The notes under the pieces: model-generated
The model's database searches: none
Seen by the model: only the letters and a program-made list of their open reading frames with translations
What the model was told of the DNA's origin: nothing
Made by a program: the position numbers and the translations under genes
Assembly: GCA_964415525.1 (NCBI GenBank)
Contig: CAYQAS010000014.1
Coordinates: forward strand, 1 to 52,261
Direction of reading: 5' to 3'
Source: CAZPUI01 sp964415525
Lineage (GTDB): Bacteria; Acidobacteriota; Holophagae; Holophagales; Holophagaceae
Length of the DNA stretch: 52,261 bases
Shown here: in pieces, positions 17,013 to 24,634 of the stretch
How positions within the stretch are numbered: position 1 is the stretch's first letter
Layout of the letters: every line of letters begins with the position of its first letter

Positions 17013-17705
17013 GTGTCTGCATTGCTTCGTGTGGTCGTGATCGAGGATGAACCCCTGGCCCGCCAGCATCTGGTGAGCCTGCTGCAGGCCGCACCCGCCG
17101 TGGACGTGGTGGCGGAAGCCCCCAACGGTCGTTTGGGACTGGAGGCCATCTCCCGGACCCGCCCCGATGCGGTCTTCACGGATATCGAGATGCCTGGCCT
17201 CAAGGGCACCGATCTCATGCACTTGCTGCCGGAGCCCAGCCCCGCCCTGGTCTTCACCACGGCCTACGCCGAACATGCCGTGGCGGCTTTTGCGGGCGGC
17301 GCCATCCACTACTTGCTCAAGCCCATCGAGGCCCAGGACCTTGCCGTGGCCTTGAAACGCCTTCGTCCTCTTGAGGATGTGCCCCAGCGGGTGACCATCC
17401 CCGTCCAGCGGCGGGACGGCGTGCGCCTCCTCAAGCCCAGTGATGTGGAGGCGCTCCTCGCCTACCAAGGCGACTGCGTCGCCTGGACCGCGGACGGTCG
17501 TCTGCCGGTGGAGGGTTGCCTGCAGCAGTGGGAAGCACGTTTGAGTGGATGTGGCTTCATGCGCGTCCACCGCAGCGCCCTGGTGAACCTTGACGCGGTG
17601 CTTGAGGTGGATCGGAATGAGGCCCTTGTCCTGGCCACCGGAAGCCTGCCCGTGAGCCTACGGCGAATGGAGACCGTAAGGAAGGCGCTGGGGCTTGGGT
17701 TGTAG
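17013..17705 (+). CDS. LytTR-family response regulator
   Basis: The 230-residue protein has a receiver domain (LRVVVIEDEPLARQHL; Asp57 in DAVFTDIEMPGL; FTTAYAEHAV; Lys in HYLLKPIEAQDL) and a LytTR DNA-binding domain from about residue 125 (VTIPVQRRDGVRLLKPSDVE, GCGFMRVHRSALVNLDAV, LPVSLRRMETVRKALG). LytTR regulators bind direct repeats with a TAC-rich or ACNRTT-like core; such sites were not identified here. The start is a GTG at 17013; a TTG at 17022 is possible. It pairs with the LytS-type kinase upstream. A hairpin closes the operon. Confidence 0.93.
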   Translation: MSALLRVVVIEDEPLARQHLVSLLQAAPAVDVVAEAPNGRLGLEAISRTRPDAVFTDIEMPGLKGTDLMHLLPEPSPALVFTTAYAEHAVAAFAGGAIHYLLKPIEAQDLAVALKRLRPLEDVPQRVTIPVQRRDGVRLLKPSDVEALLAYQGDCVAWTADGRLPVEGCLQQWEARLSGCGFMRVHRSALVNLDAVLEVDRNEALVLATGSLPVSLRRMETVRKALGLGL

Positions 17706-17711
17706 AAAAGT

Positions 17712-17733
17712 CCCTCACGCCGCAGCGTGAGGG
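17712..17733 (+). terminator. Terminator hairpin after the LytTR gene
   Basis: A perfect 9-bp stem (17712-17720 with 17725-17733) with a 4-nt loop starts seven bases after the stop. No long U-run follows. Confidence 0.7.
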
Positions 17734-17738
17734 CCCTA

Positions 17739-17798
17739 TCACACCAGCTCTTCCGCCTCTTTCAAGTGCACGCTCACGAGTCGGCTCACGCCCTTCTC
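17739..17798 (-). repeat. 60-bp duplicate of the smc 3' end
   Basis: This stretch is identical, base for base, to 17894-17953, the last 19 codons plus stop of smc. It sits 95 bp beyond the real stop and still encodes EKGVSRLVSVHLKEAEELV and a stop on the minus strand. It is not connected to any long frame upstream. It looks like a recent partial duplication or a scar of a recombination event. Between the copies, an 8-bp stem (17798-17805 with 17853-17860) may act as the smc terminator. Confidence 0.9.
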
Positions 17799-17893
17799 CC
17801 CGTCTATCACAAGCTCCACTGGAGCCTGCTCCCACTCGCCTTCGGCTCGCGGAGACGGGGCCCCCCATCGTCACGCCGCGGCCTGACTTCCGC

Positions 17894-20800
17894 TCACACC
17901 AGCTCTTCCGCCTCTTTCAAGTGCACGCTCACGAGTCGGCTCACGCCCTTCTCTTCCATCGTCACGCCGTAGAGGCTGTCGGCGGCGATCATGGTGGGCT
18001 TCTGGTGGCTGATGACGATGAACTGGGTGCTGTCCTTCATCTTCTGCACCATGGCGGCGAAGCGGCCGACGTTGGCTTCGTCGAGGGGCGCGTCCACCTC
18101 ATCCAACACGCAGAAGGGACTGGGCTTGTAGTGGAAGATGGCAAATAGGAGGCTGATGGCGGTGAGCGCCTTCTCGCCGCCACTCAACAAGGTGAGGGCC
18201 TTGGCGGTTTTGCCGGGGGGTTGGGCGGTGATTTCGATGCCGCACTCCAGCAGGTCCTTGGGATCCTGCAGACTGAGCTGGGCCGTGCCGCCGCCGAAGG
18301 CCTCCCGGAAGACCTCTGTGAACTTGTGGCTGATGAAGTCGAAGGCCTCGCGGAAACGCTCCTCGCTGGTGGCGTTGATCTCCTTGATGGTGGCTTCCAA
18401 GTTGGCGATGGCGTCCGTGACGTCCGTGCGTTGCTGGTTCATGAAACCCAAACGGTCTTCCGCCTCTGCCAACTCCTGGGGCGCCAGGGCATTCACCCCG
18501 CCCAGATCCATGCGCCGACCCTGGAGCTCGTTCAGCTTGGTCTGGTGGACGAGCTCGCCCTCATCCCAAGCTTCCTTTTCTTCCGGCGTGATGGAGCCCA
18601 GGAAATCAGGAACGGTGAAGCCGAGGGCCAATTCGATCTCCTTGGCGACTGCCTCCATGGTGCCGTGGACCTGGGCGCCCCCCATCAGCATTTCGTGGTG
18701 CAGCTGCCGGGCGTTCTCCAGGGCCTGCTGAAGCTCGCGCGCCAGCCGTTCCAGCACCCGCAGGTGCTCCTGGGCCTCCTCGATGTCCGGCTCCGCCTCC
18801 ATCTGGATGGCCGCCAGCTTCTGCCTTTCGTTCAGGCAGACATCGGCCTCGCCTTCCAACTCCTCGATGCGTGACTGGGCGGCGGTCTCACGGGCAACGG
18901 AACCCGCCAGATCCTCCCGGGTACGGCGCTTCTCGCCCTCCAGATCGAAGGCCGCCCGCTGCAACTGCTGAGCCTGTCGCTGGATGGCGTCCCGCTCCGC
19001 CCAGGCGCTATCCCGCATGCGGCTGGACTCCAGCAGCGCTTCGCGCCGCTCCTCCAGCACGCCCTGAGCCTCCTGCATCCAGCCTTCCGCAGCGTGGATG
19101 GCTTCCGTCAGCCCCGTCTCTTCGGCGTGGACCGGCTGGGTGTCCAGCTCGCGGATCTGCCCCTGGACGGTGGCGATCTCCTTTTCGAGCAACTCCCACT
19201 GAGCATCCGCCCGCGCCTGAGCCTCCTCGATCTCCTTGAGCTGGGCGACGACCGAGGTGTGCTTGCCTTTCAGATCCTCGAAGGCGCGCCGGGCGAGGAG
19301 GCGGTCCTCCTCCATCTCCTTGAAGCGCTCCAGAGCCTCCCGAGCCCGGGTCTCCTTGCCCTTGATCTCGGCTTCGATGGTCTCGAGCTTCTCGAGAGCC
19401 TCTTCGCGATCAGCCTTAGCGGTATCCAGTTCACTTCGAAGTTTTAACGGCGAAACTTCGGGCGCCTTCACGCCCGAAAGGATGGGGCCGAAGGGTAGGC
19501 GCACCAAGGCAGGACTGACAAAGGCATAGCTGGGATGGGCCTTGGCCAGGCTCGGCAGCGCCTCATCCGAACAGCGGAAGGACCGCCGCAGGAGGGCCTC
19601 AAGCACCGGCGGTGTGCCGCGCCTCCAGCGGATGTGCCGAGCCAGGGGCTCGCAGTCCTCGGGAAGGTCGCTCAAGGATTCCGCCACGACACCGGGATCG
19701 GACATCAGCTGCCCCGGCACCTCCGGCAGGCGCTCCATGACGTGGGAGGACGGCAGCACCGTCGTCGTCCAGGTGCCCAGCAGACGCTCCACATCCGCCA
19801 GGGTCGCGTCATCCACCTGCAGGACATCCGCCAAACCGAGGGGCTCTTCCCCCCGCTCCCGCAGCCAGACCAGGGCCTTCTGCAACTGCTCCGAGCCCGA
19901 AGCCTGTCGGATCTGCTCCTGAATCTGCCGCAGACGCCTCTCCAGGCGATCCAGGTCGGCTTCGGCGCCCCGCAGGGCGTCGCCCGCCGCGCGATGGGCC
20001 GTTTCGGCCTCCTGCTTGTCCCGGCCCTGGATGGAGACGGCCTCCTCTACCTGCTCCAGACGATGCTCAGCCGCTTCCTTCTCCCGGGACAAGCGCTTGG
20101 CGTCGGCCTGGAGGCCTTCAAGGCGCGGCGCGCGCACCGCCTCCTCGTGATTGAGGGCGTCCAGACGCCCCTCGAGCTGGGCCACCTGCTGATGGAGAGC
20201 TTGTTTTTGGCGCTGCAGGGCCAGGGCCGCTTTTTCGGCCTCCGCACGCTGGGCACGCAGGTCCCGAAGCTCCTGCTCGATGCGCCGCACCTGGCCCACC
20301 GCGAGGGCGACCGCCTCCTCCGCATCCGAGACGAGGGATTCACGCGCCTCCAAGGCGACGCCGGCCTGACGGAGCTTCTCTTCCAGGGCCTGGAGTTCGG
20401 CATCCCAGCCACCCGCGCGGCCGTCGAGATCCGCAAGTCGAGCCTGAAGCTGCTCCTGCTGGGCCTTGGCCTCCTGGATGCGCTCCAGCTGGAAGCCGCG
20501 GTCCTGATCCATCAGCCCCAGGCGCTGGTCCAGGCCCAGAAGGCCGCGTGCCCGCCGCTCAAAGGCCTCCTTCATCTCGTCCAGCTTCATGCGCTGGTGT
20601 TCGACTTCCAGGGCCTTTTCCGAGGCCTGGGCGGTGAGGCTGGCGATTTGGCGTTCGAGACCGTCCAACTGCTCGACGATCCGCTCCTTCGCGGCCTCCA
20701 GCTCCATGGCCTTGCCCGCCAGCAGGATCCGCTGGGTGGCCTTAATGGCCGAATCCAGTTCCTGGGCGCGTCGGGTCTTGGCGGCTTGGCGCTTGAGACT

Positions 20801-21409
20801 CTCAAGCTGTTTGTTCAATTCATGAAGGATGTCATCCAGGCGGGTGAGATTGCCCTTGGTGTCTTCCAACCGCCGTTCCGCCTCCGCCCGGCGCAATTTA
20901 TAGCGAGTGATCCCCGCGGCCTCCTCGATTAGCGAGCGGCGATCCTTGGGCTTGGTGCTGAGAATCAGATCGATCTGCCCCTGCTGGATGAAGCTATAGG
21001 CGCGGGTGCCCATGCCCGTATCCAGGAGCAGATCCTGAATGTCCTTGAGCCTGCATTCCTTGCCGTTGATCCGGTACTCGCCGCCCGTGTCGCGGTAGAG
21101 CCGCCGACTGATGACTGTCTCACGGGTGGCTCCGGGTTGGGAGGGATCGGGCATGTCCAGGGTGAGGCGGACTTCCGCCAACCCCATGGCTCGCCGATCG
21201 CTGGTACCGGCAAAGATGACATCCATCATCTCGGAGCCCCGCAGGAGGCTCGCACGCTGCTCGCCGAGCACCCAAGCCAGGGCATCCGATATGTTCGACT
21301 TGCCGCAACCATTCGGCCCCACGACGGCCGTCATGCCGCCCGGGAACACGAGCTTCTGATGGTCCGCAAAGGACTTGAAGCCGTGCAGTTCCATGGCGAC
21401 GAGACGCAA
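17894..21409 (-). CDS. smc: Chromosome segregation ATPase SMC
   Basis: SMC is the long coiled-coil ATPase of the condensin complex that organises and segregates chromosomes. The protein is about 1171 residues, as expected. The N-terminal head has LHGFKSFADHQKL and Walker A VGPNGCGKSNISDALAWVLG, and the Q-loop region follows. Two long Glu/Arg/Ala-rich coiled coils surround a hinge (about 500-660, near LADVLQVDDATLADVERLLG). The C-terminal head has LTLLSGGEKALTAISLLFAI and Walker B FCVLDEVDAPLDEANV. I prefer the TTG at 21407-21409 (MRLVAMELHGF) with GGAG eight bases upstream; an ATG at 21394 is an alternative, and the longer open frame upstream has no SMC similarity. scpA/scpB are not nearby. 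Confidence 0.96.
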   Translation of the reverse strand: MRLVAMELHGFKSFADHQKLVFPGGMTAVVGPNGCGKSNISDALAWVLGEQRASLLRGSEMMDVIFAGTSDRRAMGLAEVRLTLDMPDPSQPGATRETVISRRLYRDTGGEYRINGKECRLKDIQDLLLDTGMGTRAYSFIQQGQIDLILSTKPKDRRSLIEEAAGITRYKLRRAEAERRLEDTKGNLTRLDDILHELNKQLESLKRQAAKTRRAQELDSAIKATQRILLAGKAMELEAAKERIVEQLDGLERQIASLTAQASEKALEVEHQRMKLDEMKEAFERRARGLLGLDQRLGLMDQDRGFQLERIQEAKAQQEQLQARLADLDGRAGGWDAELQALEEKLRQAGVALEARESLVSDAEEAVALAVGQVRRIEQELRDLRAQRAEAEKAALALQRQKQALHQQVAQLEGRLDALNHEEAVRAPRLEGLQADAKRLSREKEAAEHRLEQVEEAVSIQGRDKQEAETAHRAAGDALRGAEADLDRLERRLRQIQEQIRQASGSEQLQKALVWLRERGEEPLGLADVLQVDDATLADVERLLGTWTTTVLPSSHVMERLPEVPGQLMSDPGVVAESLSDLPEDCEPLARHIRWRRGTPPVLEALLRRSFRCSDEALPSLAKAHPSYAFVSPALVRLPFGPILSGVKAPEVSPLKLRSELDTAKADREEALEKLETIEAEIKGKETRAREALERFKEMEEDRLLARRAFEDLKGKHTSVVAQLKEIEEAQARADAQWELLEKEIATVQGQIRELDTQPVHAEETGLTEAIHAAEGWMQEAQGVLEERREALLESSRMRDSAWAERDAIQRQAQQLQRAAFDLEGEKRRTREDLAGSVARETAAQSRIEELEGEADVCLNERQKLAAIQMEAEPDIEEAQEHLRVLERLARELQQALENARQLHHEMLMGGAQVHGTMEAVAKEIELALGFTVPDFLGSITPEEKEAWDEGELVHQTKLNELQGRRMDLGGVNALAPQELAEAEDRLGFMNQQRTDVTDAIANLEATIKEINATSEERFREAFDFISHKFTEVFREAFGGGTAQLSLQDPKDLLECGIEITAQPPGKTAKALTLLSGGEKALTAISLLFAIFHYKPSPFCVLDEVDAPLDEANVGRFAAMVQKMKDSTQFIVISHQKPTMIAADSLYGVTMEEKGVSRLVSVHLKEAEELV

Positions 21410-21682
21410 AGGGGAATCTCCGGATTGCGCGGGAACATCCCGCCCAATCTCTACATACCATGTCCGGAACCTCTGAGCTTCATGGAGGCCGACGGGACGA
21501 GAGCCCAGTCTTTGCCAACCCGCGTGATTCCTGACCTGCCCCGGCGCCTGAGCGCTTGGGAACCGGGGCCTGAGACGATAAACTTTCCTTTTTGCTTCCG
21601 CTTCGGAGCCACCTGTGTCGAATTCTCCCCTGTTGACCCCGTGCCATGCCGACCCCACAGGGTTCGTGCAGGGAGGACGCGG

Positions 21683-22414
21683 ATGAGCTTCCTGAACCTC
21701 AGTCCCCGGCAGGCGCGTGTCATGTGGTTGGAGCCGCACCGGTTGGTTGTGAACGGGCAGACCCGCCCCTCGTCGGGCCTCCCGACGGAGGAAGCCCTGG
21801 CCCAGGCGCTCACCGCCCTGCCCCTGGGACCGACGAAATGGATCATCGATGACCTCTGGGCGCCCAGCGCGATCCTGCGGGATATCGTGGAAGCCCCTGG
21901 CAGCGGCGAGGCGCGAGAGCAGTTCTTCCGCTGGAAATATGTCCAGGCCCTGGCCCTGGAAGGTGCGCAGTCCGTGCAGACCCTTCCCATGGGTGAAGCC
22001 GCCTGGCTTGCCGTGGGAATCCCGGCGGAGATCCGGGATGCGTGGATCGCACTGGCAACCAAGCTGAACCGTCCCATCCATGCCCTGATCCCCCGCTGGC
22101 TCTGGCTCTACAACCGCCTGGCCCCGACGCAGGAACTGCCGGGCATGTTGCTCAGCCTTTGCCCGCATCCCGAGGGTGGTTTCACCGGCACCCTGGCGGC
22201 CTGGAGCCGGCACCTGAACCTGCTCCGCCAGTGGTCAGACCCGGCCTCCGAAGAGGTCTGGATGGAAGAACGGGTGATGCCCACCGCCAGCTATCTCACC
22301 CGCGAAGGCCGTGGCCCCAAAGACCTCTGGGTCTGGGGCGCCCCCTCCTGGCCCGCGAGTGAACTCCACACCCGCACCGTGCAACCCGCCATCCCCACCC
22401 AGGAGGCCCTCTGA
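21683..22414 (+). CDS. Reduced PilM-like first protein of pilus assembly operon
   Basis: This 243-residue protein sits exactly where PilM stands in pilMNOPQ operons, with a good GGGAGG six bases before the ATG. It is not clearly recognisable. Its middle part (KWIIDDLWAPSAILRDIVEA, EQFFRWKYVQALALEGAQ, GEAAWLAVGIPAEIRDAWI, NRPIHALIPRWLWLYNRL) resembles the arrangement of PilM/GspL-like actin-fold proteins. The N-terminal phosphate loop of PilM (GIDIGSSSVK type) is missing, and the protein is about 100 residues shorter. It has no signal peptide or membrane helix. I infer a cytosolic partner of PilN. Its stop overlaps the pilN ATG (ATGA), so they are translated together. Confidence 0.6.
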   Translation: MSFLNLSPRQARVMWLEPHRLVVNGQTRPSSGLPTEEALAQALTALPLGPTKWIIDDLWAPSAILRDIVEAPGSGEAREQFFRWKYVQALALEGAQSVQTLPMGEAAWLAVGIPAEIRDAWIALATKLNRPIHALIPRWLWLYNRLAPTQELPGMLLSLCPHPEGGFTGTLAAWSRHLNLLRQWSDPASEEVWMEERVMPTASYLTREGRGPKDLWVWGAPSWPASELHTRTVQPAIPTQEAL

Positions 22415-23286
22415 TGGCCATCCCGGTCCTGCAACTCAACCTGGTGCCGAGCCCGACCTTCTGGCGCCACCGGCACGTCGCCATTGGCTGGGTTTCCCTC
22501 GTTCTCGGAGGGTTCGCCCTCATCGGCATTACGGGTTTCACCGTCAAGACCTACCTCGATGCCCGCCGCGAAGGCCGCCAGGCCGTGGCGCTCACGGAGC
22601 AGGCCAAACGTGCTGCCACCCAGGAGGCTCGCCTGGTGGACGAACTCCGCAGCATCGACGCCGCCGCCGAGCAGGGCCGCTGGCGCCTCGCCGAACGCAT
22701 CCTCCTGGAGCGGAGCCTGCCTTGGAGCCGCATCACCGCGGAGCTGGAACGATCTTCTGTCCAGGACGTGCGTTTCAAGTCCATTCAGCGCGTTCGCCCT
22801 CAGGGTGGCCAGGGCGTTCAGGTCAAGCTCCGCCTGGAGGTCAAGAACCGCGAGGCGGAGGTGGCCTTCGTCGAAAGCGTGCAGCAGAACCCCTTTTTCC
22901 AGGGCGTGGTGTTCGAACGCGAAGTGGAGCGCCAGGGTGGCGGCCTCGAATTGGAGGCCAGCCTTCCCGTGAGCACCACACCGCCGGCCTTCGTCTCCCT
23001 GCCGGAGTACGGGCCCGACCGAAAGCGGGATGCCCAGGCCCAACCCACGCCCGGCCCCCAGGGGCGGCCCGTGCCAGCGCTCAAGGCTGCATCCCAGGTG
23101 ACACCCGTTCGTCCCCAAGCGGCGCCCCGCATTCAGGCTGTCCCACAAGCGGAGCCGGAAGCGCCGGATGAGGGTCCTCGCAGGCCTGGACTCCGAGTGC
23201 CCCGCCCAGCCCTACTCAATCAGGGCACCAATCCCGAGCGGGCTCGTCCCATGCGCGCCATTCCTCCCCGGAGGGAAGACCAGTGA
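22414..23286 (+). CDS. pilN: PilN-like pilus assembly protein
   Basis: The 290-residue protein starts with the PilN hallmark LNLVPSPTFWRHR, a cytoplasmic peptide that docks to PilM, then one membrane helix (GWVSLVLGGFALIGITGF, about 24-42), a coiled segment and a ferredoxin-like periplasmic domain (PWSRITAELERSSVQDVRFKS, GVQVKLRLEVKNREAEVAF). After about residue 190 it has an unusual Pro/Ala/Arg-rich tail of roughly 100 residues that standard PilN (about 190 residues) does not have. It is the inner-membrane alignment complex partner of PilO. It overlaps both neighbours by a few bases. Confidence 0.85.
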   Translation: MAIPVLQLNLVPSPTFWRHRHVAIGWVSLVLGGFALIGITGFTVKTYLDARREGRQAVALTEQAKRAATQEARLVDELRSIDAAAEQGRWRLAERILLERSLPWSRITAELERSSVQDVRFKSIQRVRPQGGQGVQVKLRLEVKNREAEVAFVESVQQNPFFQGVVFEREVERQGGGLELEASLPVSTTPPAFVSLPEYGPDRKRDAQAQPTPGPQGRPVPALKAASQVTPVRPQAAPRIQAVPQAEPEAPDEGPRRPGLRVPRPALLNQGTNPERARPMRAIPPRREDQ

Positions 23287-23867
23287 GCAGACACATCCGA
23301 ACCAGCGGCATCCGCGCCGCAGCCGGAGGCGGTCTCGCCCTCCTAGCCCTTGTGGCTGCGGTCTTCGTGCTGCCTGATGCCTCCCGGGAGCGGGAAGCCA
23401 AGCGCCGCTCCGCCACTGCCGCCAAGCAGGCCCTGTCCCAGCAGATGGGGCGCCTCGGAAAGATGCAAGAAGACGTCGATCTCGTCCGTGGTGGCCAGAA
23501 GGTTCTGGCCAACCTCGAGGCAGGCATGCCCAAGGGCAGCGTCGGGGAACTGCAGTGGAAGGTGAACCAGGTGCTGCACGACCTCTCCAAGAAGGAGGGC
23601 ACCCGCCTCCAGTCCGTGCGCTACGGCGCACCGGCGCGGGAAGGCGCCAAGGGCACCGACATCGAGAACGTGGATGTGGAGTTCCAGGCCGTGGGCATCT
23701 ACCAGTCCCTGAAGAAATTCATGCACGCGTTGGAAGGCAGCGGCCTGCCCTTCGGCGTCTCCTCCGCTCGACTGGAAGAAGGCCCCGAGGGGGCACGCCT
23801 CACGGTGACCCTGCGTGCCTTCCGACGCGCGACTGGCAAGGACGAGTCCCGGCGAGGTGAGGCATGA
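23283..23867 (+). CDS. pilO: PilO-like pilus assembly protein
   Basis: The 194-residue protein starts at a GTG overlapping the pilN stop. It has one N-terminal membrane helix (GGGLALLALVAAVFVLP, about 15-31), a coiled coil (AAKQALSQQMGRLGKMQEDVD), and a C-terminal ferredoxin-like domain with NVDVEFQAVGIYQSLKKFMH and LTVTLRAFRRA, as in PilO. PilO forms heterodimers with PilN in the periplasm and contacts PilP. The gene position between pilN and pilP supports the call. The stop overlaps a mini-frame that leads to pilP. Confidence 0.85.
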   Translation: MSRHIRTSGIRAAAGGGLALLALVAAVFVLPDASREREAKRRSATAAKQALSQQMGRLGKMQEDVDLVRGGQKVLANLEAGMPKGSVGELQWKVNQVLHDLSKKEGTRLQSVRYGAPAREGAKGTDIENVDVEFQAVGIYQSLKKFMHALEGSGLPFGVSSARLEEGPEGARLTVTLRAFRRATGKDESRRGEA

Positions 23868-23941
23868 GCGCGAAGCAGCAGCGGAGCGCCACCGGCCCAG
23901 CGGGACGGCCCGAAGGGTGCCGAACAGGAGGTGAGGCATGA
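23864..23941 (+). other. 25-codon mini-frame between pilO and pilP
   Basis: An ATG overlapping the pilO stop (ATGA) opens a frame of 25 codons whose own stop overlaps the pilP ATG (ATGA). Both ATGs are preceded by the same block: GAGGTGAGGCATGAGC at about 23854-23869 and again at 23928-23943. This makes it either a real tiny peptide or a duplicated translation-coupling module that passes ribosomes from pilO to pilP. The predicted peptide (Arg/Gly/Ala-rich, one Cys) has no recognised family. Confidence 0.4.
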
Positions 23942-24624
23942 GCAACGCCCCCAAGAAGCCTCTGGACACCAAGGCCTGGATGGATGAAGTCAAAGGGAAC
24001 CGCAAGACTCAGGTAGCCCTGCTCGCCTTTCTCGGGGTTGGTGTGTTCGCGGTTTACAGCCTGATGGACTCCGGTCCCGCCAAGGGCAAGGCGCGTCCCA
24101 AATCTGGCGCACTCGCGGGGGCCGCGCCCCTCGGCGAGGCCCAGATGGCCCAGCTCCGCCCCCTCATGAATCTGGCGCGGCTGGACAAGGCGGGGCAGAT
24201 GCCGGGCGAGGATCGGATGTATCGCGACCTCTTCCTGTTCGACATGCCGGCACCCAAGCCCCCTCCGCCGCCTCCGCCACCCCCGCCACCGCCTCCACCG
24301 CGCCCGAAAACGGCAGAGGAGATTGCCGCCGAGACCATCGCCGCCCAGAAAGCGTCGGAGGAATCTGCCAAGCCCATGGGGCTCCGCTACCTGGGCTATT
24401 TCGGCTCGGAAACGAGAGGGCGGTTCGGAGCATTCATGAAGGGCGAGGAAGCCCAGTCCGTGAAGGTCGGCGAGCTGGTGAACCCGCGGTGGCGGCTCTT
24501 CGAAGTCAACAAGGACGCCGCAGTCTTTCAGAACATCCGCTTCAACGATATGAAACACCGCGTCGCCGCTTCGGAAGCCACTGGTGCCTCCGGCCCCGGC
24601 AACCGGACCACCAACGAGTTCTGA
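23938..24624 (+). CDS. pilP: PilP-like pilotin/alignment protein with polyproline linker
   Basis: The 228-residue protein has one membrane helix (QVALLAFLGVGVFAVYSLM, about 25-43) rather than the lipoprotein signal typical of PilP, then a low-complexity linker with 14 consecutive prolines (residues 108-121). The C-terminal domain (GLRYLGYFGSETRGRFGAF, SVKVGELVNPRWRLFEVNKD, AVFQNIRF) has the beta-sandwich HR-domain pattern of PilP/GspC, which binds the N0 domain of the secretin. It bridges the PilN/PilO complex and the outer-membrane secretin. AGGAGG lies upstream of the ATG. The downstream secretin gene starts 10 bases after its stop. Confidence 0.82.
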   Translation: MSNAPKKPLDTKAWMDEVKGNRKTQVALLAFLGVGVFAVYSLMDSGPAKGKARPKSGALAGAAPLGEAQMAQLRPLMNLARLDKAGQMPGEDRMYRDLFLFDMPAPKPPPPPPPPPPPPPPRPKTAEEIAAETIAAQKASEESAKPMGLRYLGYFGSETRGRFGAFMKGEEAQSVKVGELVNPRWRLFEVNKDAAVFQNIRFNDMKHRVAASEATGASGPGNRTTNEF

Positions 24625-24634
24625 ACCCTTTCGG

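Noticed and set aside
17739..17953. CRISPR-like direct repeats
   Set aside because: There are only two copies of 60 bp, one is the coding end of smc, and there is no array of spacers or cas gene.
19535..20932. 465-codon open frame on the plus strand inside smc
   Set aside because: Leu/Gln-rich antisense shadow of the SMC coiled coil; it lacks any known family pattern.
21410..22213. N-terminal extension of SMC by about 268 residues
   Set aside because: The frame is open, but SMC homologues start at M.L..LELHGFKSF, and the extension overlaps the PilM-position gene, which has its own Shine-Dalgarno.
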